From: Winogradskyella wichelsiae
GTDB lineage: Bacteria; Bacteroidota; Bacteroidia; Flavobacteriales; Flavobacteriaceae
NCBI RefSeq assembly: GCF_013403925.1
Contig: NZ_JABFDJ010000005.1
Location: forward strand, 271,541-335,540
Length of the DNA: 64,000 bases
Direction: 5' to 3'
The notes beneath the pieces were generated by a model. The model did no database searches, was not told where the DNA came from, and saw nothing but the letters and a program-made list of their open reading frames with translations. The position numbers and the translations under genes were made by a program. How positions within the stretch are numbered: the stretch's first letter is position 1; every line of letters begins with the position of its first letter. Shown here in pieces: positions 35,110 to 42,320 of the stretch.

Positions 35110-36363
35110 TTATTGTACAAAATCTATAAATCCTAAAATCGCAACATATAACATGAAACAATTAAAAATGAATGTTGCTACTAAAGCTATATTCATCCAA
35201 AGTGAAGGTTTATGTGATTTCATTAAGTCTGATTTATTCAGTAAAATTATTAAAAACAGTGTTATTAATGGCATTACAAAAGGACTAAATGCTTGGGAAG
35301 CGATTAAGATCCATACAGGTTTCCCCCCTAAAAAAGGTACTATTAATCCAGATAATGCTACTAAAACCACTATAACTTTAAATAGTGATCTTTTCATATT
35401 TCGTGGTGTATCTGTATAATCTGCAATTAACCAAGGAAATAAAAGTAGGTTCGGGAAAATTGATGATAAGCCCGCACCAACAATACCTAATGTAAATAAT
35501 GTTAAAGCAAAATCGCCCGCCCATGGCCCCAAAGCGGACATTAAATCTGTAGCATCATTTACGGGTGTTCCTTTAAAATAGAGTGTTCCTGTTGCACTAA
35601 TCATAATGGCTAGACTTATTAAAAAAGTCATGACCATTGCAGACATTGCATCTTTATTTTCTTTTTTTAAATCGTTTAAGCCCCATTTTTCTTCATGTAC
35701 TAAAATACTACGAGATGCCAAACAAACCCCTGCCATTGTAGTCCCAACAATTCCTGCTATGATTAAACCTGTATTATCACCTGTTGGTAAATCTGGAAAA
35801 AACTCAATGATTGATTTTCCTGACTCCTTTAAAACCATAAAACTGGTAAAAATAAAAGCGAGCGCCATAAAGCCAACCATAAGACTCATGGCTTTTATAA
35901 AATTCTCATGCTTTCCTGTCCAGAAAAGAGCAATTAATAAAGCAATAAAAAAAGTTGCAATTACAGGCTTGTTTAAAAAGGAGATTGATGTTTTTACCGA
36001 AATCCATTCCATACAAACCTCAGCAACAACTCCCATAACTCCAATAACCGAAGAAATAATGGATACTGCTAAAGCGGTTATAATAAATAGTGTAATAGGC
36101 TTACCAAATGTTTTTTTGAACAATAACATAAGCGTATTACCTGTAACGATGGTCAGTTTGCTAATTGAAATCAATAAAAAATAAGTAAAAAAACAGGATA
36201 ACAGAAGAGCCCAAGACAAGCTTAATCCAAATTTAGCACCAGAAACCACCATTGAGGTCACACTTCCGGTTCCGACGACATAGCCAATAATAAAAAAGGC
36301 GGGGCCAAAATCTTGAATTTTCTTTTTGAATTTAACGGCATAAGTAGGACTACTTGTACTCAT
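35110..36363 (-). CDS. Nramp-family transporter lacking the metal-binding motifs
   Basis: A 417-residue protein with about 11 membrane segments and the LeuT-fold layout of Nramp transporters. The TM1 metal motif DPGN is absent: GPAFFIIGYVVGTGSVTSM has VGTG in that place. In TM6 the MPH motif reads MAG (VGTTMAGVCLASRSILV). A manganese or iron substrate is thus unlikely. As the first gene of a group with manA and an SDR it may carry a sugar or organic acid. The family is clear, the substrate inferred. Confidence 0.75.
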   Translation of the reverse strand: MSTSSPTYAVKFKKKIQDFGPAFFIIGYVVGTGSVTSMVVSGAKFGLSLSWALLLSCFFTYFLLISISKLTIVTGNTLMLLFKKTFGKPITLFIITALAVSIISSVIGVMGVVAEVCMEWISVKTSISFLNKPVIATFFIALLIALFWTGKHENFIKAMSLMVGFMALAFIFTSFMVLKESGKSIIEFFPDLPTGDNTGLIIAGIVGTTMAGVCLASRSILVHEEKWGLNDLKKENKDAMSAMVMTFLISLAIMISATGTLYFKGTPVNDATDLMSALGPWAGDFALTLFTLGIVGAGLSSIFPNLLLFPWLIADYTDTPRNMKRSLFKVIVVLVALSGLIVPFLGGKPVWILIASQAFSPFVMPLITLFLIILLNKSDLMKSHKPSLWMNIALVATFIFNCFMLYVAILGFIDFVQ

Positions 36364-36528
36364 AATTTTGTTGTTTGTTATATTAGTTTATAAGTTAAAA
36401 GTCATGGGAGAAGTTTCAATATATAATTGAAAAAGTAGAGTTATTCTCCCTTGTCTTTGTTAGGTTTAAGGTGTTAATATATGAAATAAGAATATAAAAG
36501 CAATTTAATATGTACTATTAAAATTAAA

Positions 36529-36558
36529 GAACCTGATCTGTTGGCACAAATCAGGTTC
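36529..36558 (-). terminator. Hairpin downstream of fabH
   Basis: GAACCTGAT (36529-36537) and ATCAGGTTC (36550-36558) form a 9-bp perfect stem about 50 bases after the fabH stop. The T-run on the minus strand is interrupted (TTTAATTTT). Confidence 0.55.
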
Positions 36559-36605
36559 ATCAAAAAATTATATTTATGAAATATAGGTATAGCGAAAGTT
36601 GTCTG

Positions 36606-37616
36606 TTACCACTTGATAATCACACTTCCCCAAGTAAATCCACTACCAAAGGCTGCCAACACAACGGTGTCACCTGCTTTTATTTTATCTTCTTCCCATG
36701 CTTCTGTTAAAGCAATCGGAATTGAAGCTGCAGTTGTATTTCCGTATTTCTGAATATTATTAAATATTTTATCATCACTTAATTTAAACTTACGTTGTAT
36801 AAATTGTGCGATACGCAAATTAGCTTGGTGCGGAATTAGCATATCAATATCATCGACTTCTAAATTATTTTTCATTAAACCTTCCATAATCACTTCACTA
36901 AAACGAATTACTGCATTTTTAAATACAAATTGCCCATTCATGTGTGGGAAATAACTTTCGTCATTAGGATCATTATCTGCAATGATATCGCTTACCCAAC
37001 GTTTCCCCATTCCTGGCGCTACTAAAACTAACTCTTCGGCATGCTCTCCTTCTGAGTGTAAATGTGTTGATAAAATTCCTTTAGAGTTATCTTCTTCTCT
37101 TGTTAATATAGCAGCACCTGCTCCATCTCCAAAAATTACTGAAACACCTCTTCCACGTGTTGTTTTATCTAAACCAAATGAATGTAACTCGCTACCAATC
37201 ACTAAAATGTTTTTATACATTCCTGTCTTAATAAAGTTATCGGCTACAGACATGGCATAAACAAAACCAGAACATTGATTACGAACATCGAGAGCACCAA
37301 CTGTTTTAATACCTAAAGCATGTTGCACTTGCACACCTGGACCAGGAAAATACATATCTGGACTTAACGTTGCGAAAATGATAAAATCAATATCATCTTT
37401 ATCTATACCTGCACGTTCAATAGCAACCTTGGCTGCTTTTACCCCCATAGTTGCCGTAGTATCACCACTGCCCTTTTCTACCCAACGACGTTCTTTTATA
37501 CCTGTTCGTTCTTGTATCCACTCGTCGTTAGTATCCATCATCTTAGATAAGTCATCATTAGTTACAACGTTATCTGGGACATATTTACCTAAGCCTATTA
37601 TTTTTGAATTATACAT
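36606..37616 (-). CDS. fabH: Beta-ketoacyl-ACP synthase III
   Basis: A 336-residue KASIII that condenses acyl-CoA with malonyl-ACP to start fatty-acid synthesis. The catalytic triad is visible: Cys115 in NQCSGFVYA, His in PHQANLRIAQ and Asn in GNTTAASIP. The N-terminus has the usual GLGKYVPDNVVTN. In Bacteroidota it likely uses branched primers for iso-fatty acids. It does not sit with rpmF or plsX here and seems monocistronic. Two -7-like boxes precede it. Confidence 0.95.
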   Translation of the reverse strand: MYNSKIIGLGKYVPDNVVTNDDLSKMMDTNDEWIQERTGIKERRWVEKGSGDTTATMGVKAAKVAIERAGIDKDDIDFIIFATLSPDMYFPGPGVQVQHALGIKTVGALDVRNQCSGFVYAMSVADNFIKTGMYKNILVIGSELHSFGLDKTTRGRGVSVIFGDGAGAAILTREEDNSKGILSTHLHSEGEHAEELVLVAPGMGKRWVSDIIADNDPNDESYFPHMNGQFVFKNAVIRFSEVIMEGLMKNNLEVDDIDMLIPHQANLRIAQFIQRKFKLSDDKIFNNIQKYGNTTAASIPIALTEAWEEDKIKAGDTVVLAAFGSGFTWGSVIIKW

Positions 37617-37647
37617 GGAATTTTAAATTTGATATTTTTTATAAAAA

Positions 37648-37670
37648 CAAAGCTAACATTTTCAAAGCTA
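37648..37670 (-). promoter_or_regulatory. Two tandem -7-like boxes upstream of fabH
   Basis: CAAAGCTA occurs at 37648-37655 and again at 37663-37670. Each reads TAGCTTTG on the minus strand and matches TAnnTTTG. Neither has a clear TTTG 19 bases upstream. They may be alternative starts. Confidence 0.4.
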
Positions 37671-37851
37671 GAAAAGATTTAGTTGTGCTTACATTAGCTA
37701 TGCACGCATAGCTTAATCTGTTTTTTTAACTAAAAGGAACTTCATGCTGTTTCAATATTATTCTGTATGTCATCTTGTCACAAATATTTTCTTGGTATTT
37801 TATTTGACTGTAAGTTATTATTCAAATTAATAATACAAAAAACTATATATC

Positions 37852-39765
37852 ATGACAAAAGGAAGTATTAATGTATCGGTAGAGAATATCTTTCCGTTAA
37901 TTAAAAAGTTCTTATACAGTGATCACGAAATCTTTTTACGTGAGCTTATTAGTAATGGTACAGATGCCACACTAAAATTAAAACACCTTACAAGCATAGG
38001 TGAATCTAAATCTGATTACGGAAATCCAATCATTGAAGTAAAGATTGATAAGGAAGGTAAAAAACTTCACATCATTGATCAAGGTTTAGGGATGTCTGCT
38101 GAAGAAGTTGAAAAATACATTAACCAGGTCGCTTTTTCTGGTGCTGAAGAGTTCTTAGATAAGTACAAAGATTCTGCTAAAGATTCAGGAATTATTGGAC
38201 ACTTTGGTCTTGGTTTTTACTCTGCTTTTATGGTAGCAGAAAAAGTTGAAATCATCACAAAATCACATACTGGTGCAGATGCAGCACATTGGACATGTGA
38301 TGGGTCTCCAGAATTTACGCTAGAGCCTTCTGATAAAGCAGATAGAGGAACAGAAATTATTCTTCACATTGCTGAAGACTCTACTGAATTTTTAGAAGAC
38401 AATAGAATTAGTGAGTTATTGAATAAGTATAATAAGTTTATGCCTATTCCAATTAAATTTGGAACAAAGGAAGTAAACGATCCAGAATTTACACCAGCAA
38501 CAACTACAGATGCAGAAGGTAAAGAAACTACAGAACCACACAAACAGATTACTGTAGATAATATTATTAACAACCCTAATCCGGCTTGGACAAAACAACC
38601 AACTGAATTAGAAGCTGAAGATTACAAAGGATTCTACAGAGAATTGTACCCAATGCAATTTGAAGAGCCTCTATTTCATATCCATTTAAATGTAGATTAT
38701 CCTTTTAACTTAACAGGTATCTTGTATTTCCCTAAGATGGGTAATGACATGAACATGCAGAAGGATAAGATTCAATTATACCAAAACCAAGTTTATGTAA
38801 CGGATAATGTTGAAGGGATTGTACCTGAATTCTTAACCATGTTACGTGGTGTTATTGATTCTCCAGATATTCCATTAAACGTATCGCGTTCTTATTTACA
38901 AGCTGATGGTGCTGTGAAGAAAATTTCATCTTACATCACTCGTAAAGTCGCTGATAAGTTGAAATCATTATTTAACTCTAACCGTGAGGATTTTGAAGCT
39001 AAATGGGATGATATTAAACTTGTTATTGAATACGGAATGCTTTCTGAAGATAAATTCTTCGAAAAAGCAGATGCCTTTGCATTGTACCCAACCGTTGATG
39101 GTAAATATTATACCTATGAAGAGCTTTTTAACAAAACAAAAGCAACTCAAACAGATAAAGACGGTAAGCTAGTATTGCTTTATGCTTCTAACAAAGACCA
39201 ACAGCACAGTTATATTGAAGCTGCAAAAGCTAAAGGTTATGAAGTGTTAATGTTAGATTCACCTATTGTACCTCACTTAATTCAGAAATTAGAATCTACT
39301 AAAGAAAATATTTCTTTTGCACGTGTAGATGGTGATCATATTGATAATTTAATCAAGAAAGATGAAACTACTATTTCTAAATTATCTGAAGAGCAACAAA
39401 CAGAATTAGATACACTTTTAAAAGAAGTTGTACCTTCTGAAAAGTTTGCTGTACAATTAGAAGCTATGGATAGTGATGCTTCTCCATTTATTATTACACA
39501 ACCAGAATTTATGCGTCGTATGAAAGAAATGCAGCAGACTGGTGGCGGTGGTGGAATGCAGATGTTTGGTAATATGCCAGAAATGTATAACCTTATCGTT
39601 AATACAAATTCTCCATTAGTTAGTGAAATTTTAGAAACTGAAACTAAAGAGAATAAAGAACGTTTAATTACACAAAGTTTAGATTTAGCACGTTTATCTC
39701 AAGGCCTTTTAAAAGGTGAAGAGTTAACGAACTTTATTAAGCGTAGCTACGAATTATTGAAGTAA
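37852..39765 (+). CDS. htpG: Molecular chaperone HtpG (Hsp90)
   Basis: A 637-residue Hsp90. The GHKL ATPase domain is at 1-220 with LRELISNGTDAT, IDQGLGMS and IGHFGLGFYSAFMV. The middle domain carries NVSRSYLQAD (about 345-354). The C-terminal dimerisation domain ends in FIKRSYELLK. A TTDAEGKETTEPHKQ linker links the N and middle domains. It remodels client proteins under stress using ATP. Its upstream region shows no obvious heat-shock inverted repeat. It is followed by a strong terminator. Confidence 0.96.
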   Translation: MTKGSINVSVENIFPLIKKFLYSDHEIFLRELISNGTDATLKLKHLTSIGESKSDYGNPIIEVKIDKEGKKLHIIDQGLGMSAEEVEKYINQVAFSGAEEFLDKYKDSAKDSGIIGHFGLGFYSAFMVAEKVEIITKSHTGADAAHWTCDGSPEFTLEPSDKADRGTEIILHIAEDSTEFLEDNRISELLNKYNKFMPIPIKFGTKEVNDPEFTPATTTDAEGKETTEPHKQITVDNIINNPNPAWTKQPTELEAEDYKGFYRELYPMQFEEPLFHIHLNVDYPFNLTGILYFPKMGNDMNMQKDKIQLYQNQVYVTDNVEGIVPEFLTMLRGVIDSPDIPLNVSRSYLQADGAVKKISSYITRKVADKLKSLFNSNREDFEAKWDDIKLVIEYGMLSEDKFFEKADAFALYPTVDGKYYTYEELFNKTKATQTDKDGKLVLLYASNKDQQHSYIEAAKAKGYEVLMLDSPIVPHLIQKLESTKENISFARVDGDHIDNLIKKDETTISKLSEEQQTELDTLLKEVVPSEKFAVQLEAMDSDASPFIITQPEFMRRMKEMQQTGGGGGMQMFGNMPEMYNLIVNTNSPLVSEILETETKENKERLITQSLDLARLSQGLLKGEELTNFIKRSYELLK

Positions 39766-39777
39766 GTAATATTTGAA

Positions 39778-39812
39778 ACGTCATTGCGAAGACGCAGGAC
39801 GTGGCAATCTCC
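39778..39812 (+). repeat. Fragment of an interspersed repeat
   Basis: CGTCATTGCGAAGACGCAGG followed by ACGTGGCAATCTCC resembles one arm of the CGTCATTGCGAGGA...GAAGCAATCTC palindromic repeats common in Bacteroidota intergenic DNA. The opposite arm is missing. It sits between the htpG stop and its terminator. Confidence 0.5.
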
Positions 39813-39820
39813 TCTATTTG

Positions 39821-39852
39821 AAACCACTTTGTTAATTCAAAGTGGTTTTTTA
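39821..39852 (+). terminator. Terminator of htpG
   Basis: AAACCACTTTG (39821-39831) and CAAAGTGGTTT (39838-39848) make an 11-bp stem with a 6-base loop and a T-run. Confidence 0.85.
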
Positions 39853-39975
39853 TTTTCCACAAACTAACTGAAAACTCTATTTTACTCATCGAAAAGAAGC
39901 GTTAGCTAAACCTTCGTTTTCTGTTTTTTAATTGATACCTAAGTTTGATGTACACTAACATTAAAACTTTATATT

Positions 39976-40653
39976 ATGAAGAATCAATTTAACTTAGACA
40001 TTAAAACACCATGTTCAGAAAACTTTAACCAATTTTCACCAACTGAGAAAGGTGGTTTTTGCAACTCATGCGAAAAAGAAGTCATAGACTTTACGCAAAT
40101 GAATGCAGAAGAAATTATCGTTTTCTTTAAAAACAAGTCCTCTCAAAATACGTGTGGTCATTTTAATAAAAATCAGTTAACCGTATACAATAAAAAACCG
40201 AAAAATAATAAGCGATTAAGTTTCTTAAGAGGCATAGGATTAGCTTGTGTAACATTCCTCGCTAGCTTTACCGCACATGCACAAGACACAACGAACACGA
40301 TTGAACCAAAACAAAACACATCTGAACTTAAAGCCAATAAATTCGAAAAAAATATCATTATAAAAGGTAATGTAACAGAGGGAGATTTACCACTTCCTGG
40401 TGCAAATGTGGTTTTACAAGGTTCGACAGTTGGCATTGCTACTGATTTTGACGGAAATTTCACCTTTCTTGAAAAACTAAAAATAGGAGATGTTTTAGTC
40501 ATTAGCTATCTTGGCTTTGAATCACAAAAAGTGGTCATAGAAAATAAAAATTCAGCTTCAAAAATTGAACTCAATATTGATATGAAAGTTGATTCTTGTA
40601 TGATTTTGGGTAAAATAGCTGTCAAAGATATTTACAAATCTAAAAGAGACTAA
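39976..40653 (+). CDS. Membrane protein with N-terminal Cys-rich domain and CarboxypepD_reg-like domain
   Basis: A 225-residue protein. The first 70 residues form a small domain with TPCSENFNQFSPTEKGGFC and CNSCEKEVIDFTQMNAEEI; the spaced cysteines suggest metal binding. A membrane segment (GIGLACVTFLASFTAHAQ, about 87-104) follows. A CarboxypepD_reg-like beta-sandwich covers about 125-205 (NVTEGDLPLPGANVVLQGST). This N-terminal domain recurs in flavobacterial proteins of unknown function. The layout suggests a cytoplasmic Cys domain and a periplasmic sandwich. It is followed after 11 bases by a secreted transglutaminase-like protein. Confidence 0.72.
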   Translation: MKNQFNLDIKTPCSENFNQFSPTEKGGFCNSCEKEVIDFTQMNAEEIIVFFKNKSSQNTCGHFNKNQLTVYNKKPKNNKRLSFLRGIGLACVTFLASFTAHAQDTTNTIEPKQNTSELKANKFEKNIIIKGNVTEGDLPLPGANVVLQGSTVGIATDFDGNFTFLEKLKIGDVLVISYLGFESQKVVIENKNSASKIELNIDMKVDSCMILGKIAVKDIYKSKRD

Positions 40654-40664
40654 TATTTTATATT

Positions 40665-41666
40665 ATGAAAAATTGGTTCGTCATCTTTTTAGCTGTGCTC
40701 ATTAATAGTTCTAACGCTCAAGTATCAGATTTTAAAAACATAGATTTTACAAAAGCAGATAATACAGCCAAATTATATGAAGGTCATAGCATAGAAAACC
40801 TATCTCTTTTAGCGCATAAATTAACAACCAATCTCACCACAGATGTTGAAAAATTTAGAGCTATTTATAATTGGGTTTGCACCAATATTAAAGGAGATTC
40901 TAATCAGCATAATAAAGTCAGTAGAGCGCGGAAAAAATTTAAAAGTGATAGTTTAGGTTATGTAGAATGGAATAATTACTACAAGAAAATAGCCTTCAAA
41001 AAACTACTAAATCAGAAAAAAACGATGTGTACGGGTTATGCGTATCTTATTAAGGAATTATGTTTTATTGCAGATATAGAATGTATAATTGTAGATGGCT
41101 ACGGCAGATCTTTTGAAACTAACGTCGAAAAACTGGAAAACTTAAACCATTCTTGGAATGCCGTAAAATTAAACAACAAGTGGTATGTATGTGATGCCAC
41201 TTGGTCTAGTGGTTATATGATTAACAAAAGCTATTTTATTTCGGATTATAATGATGGTTATTTTCTAACTGATCCAGTTTTATTTGCAAAAAACCATTTT
41301 CCACTTCAAAAAAAATGGTTTCTTAATGACACTTTAAAAACTACGAAGTTTGTAGCTGAACCCATAGTTTATGGAGAAACATTTGAGCACAAAATAATTC
41401 CTATTGGTCCTAAGAAATTGAATACAACAATTACAAAGAATAAAGACATCACCTTTCAGTTTAAATCATTAAAAGACATTTCTACGAATACTATTTCATT
41501 AGTTCGCATAATAAAAACAAAAAAGATACCTTATAAAATTTATGATGTTATAAGCAAAAATGGAATTGTAACATTTAAATACAATTTTAAACATAAAGGT
41601 TCCTACGACGTTCACCTAAAAATAAAGAATGATATTGTTGCCACCTACACTATCGAAGTGATTTAA
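40665..41666 (+). CDS. Secreted transglutaminase-like domain protein
   Basis: A 333-residue protein with a signal peptide (cut near NSSNAQ). The transglutaminase-like fold has its catalytic Cys in KKTMCTGYAYLIKELC, His in NHSWNAVKLNNKWYVCDATW and Asp in the same segment. The C-terminal 100 residues form an extra beta-rich domain. Bacterial members are mostly proteases or amide-bond-forming enzymes of unknown substrate. It is 11 bases after the preceding membrane protein, so they are probably co-transcribed. Confidence 0.82.
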   Translation: MKNWFVIFLAVLINSSNAQVSDFKNIDFTKADNTAKLYEGHSIENLSLLAHKLTTNLTTDVEKFRAIYNWVCTNIKGDSNQHNKVSRARKKFKSDSLGYVEWNNYYKKIAFKKLLNQKKTMCTGYAYLIKELCFIADIECIIVDGYGRSFETNVEKLENLNHSWNAVKLNNKWYVCDATWSSGYMINKSYFISDYNDGYFLTDPVLFAKNHFPLQKKWFLNDTLKTTKFVAEPIVYGETFEHKIIPIGPKKLNTTITKNKDITFQFKSLKDISTNTISLVRIIKTKKIPYKIYDVISKNGIVTFKYNFKHKGSYDVHLKIKNDIVATYTIEVI

Positions 41667-41712
41667 ATTTTGGAAACAAACAGTAATCTTATTGTTTTAT
41701 TTAAATTAGCCC

Positions 41713-42258
41713 ATGGAAGAAATTAAAATACTATTCTTTGTAGTAGGTACTTTTTTCGGTGTTCATCAAAGTAACATCCTTTCAGAAAAGACAACAGTTA
41801 CCGTAAACCCTCAAGAAAAAACGATTGTAATCCGCCAAGAAAACTTAGTTACTTTTATTAAAACAGAAAGTGATAGTTTAAATATTCAAAATGAACTGTC
41901 AAAGTTTGTACACCCTAATCAGTCATGGAGCTCTGAACTTAAAAACTTCTCCGTAAAAGAGAAGGAATTCTATAAGTCTGATGATCATAAATCGCTTCAT
42001 TTAAAACTGAGTCTAACGTATTCAACCTTAAAAGATTTAAAAGTCTTTGGTATCGATATGAATAATGACGGAAAGTTCTCTATGACGAACTTCCCAAAAT
42101 CACATACAAAATCTACGGATGGTATATTAGAAGAACCGTACTGGAATTTTGAAGCTGATCAACCCTTCACGTTTACCGCGGAACCTTTAACTGATTTACC
42201 TGAAGCGTTCCAAAAACTTAAAACAAAAGTATTACCGTTTTGGTTCGCTCTCAAATAA
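41713..42258 (+). CDS. Hypothetical protein
   Basis: A 181-residue protein I do not recognise. The N-terminus (MEEIKILFFVVGTFFGVHQS) has a weak hydrophobic stretch that may be an uncleaved anchor. The middle holds a DMNNDGKFSMTNF segment that looks like a calcium-binding-type loop (DxNxDGxxxxxxF) and the C-terminus reads LPFWFALK. It lies 46 bases after the transglutaminase and may belong to the same transcript. Confidence 0.65.
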   Translation: MEEIKILFFVVGTFFGVHQSNILSEKTTVTVNPQEKTIVIRQENLVTFIKTESDSLNIQNELSKFVHPNQSWSSELKNFSVKEKEFYKSDDHKSLHLKLSLTYSTLKDLKVFGIDMNNDGKFSMTNFPKSHTKSTDGILEEPYWNFEADQPFTFTAEPLTDLPEAFQKLKTKVLPFWFALK

Positions 42259-42274
42259 AAATAGTAAAAACAAA

Positions 42275-42301
42275 AAAAGACCATCTTCCGATGGTCTTTT
42301 T
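42275..42301. terminator. Bidirectional terminator
   Basis: AAAAGACCATC (42275-42285) and GATGGTCTTTT (42290-42300) form an 11-bp stem with a TTCC loop. It lies between two convergent genes and works on both strands. Confidence 0.85.
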
Positions 42302-42320
42302 AATTATTAAGTAATTACTA

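Noticed and set aside
35606..36184. 192-codon open frame on the plus strand
   Set aside because: It lies wholly inside the minus-strand Nramp-like gene, has no recognisable motif and mirrors the codon pattern of the real gene.
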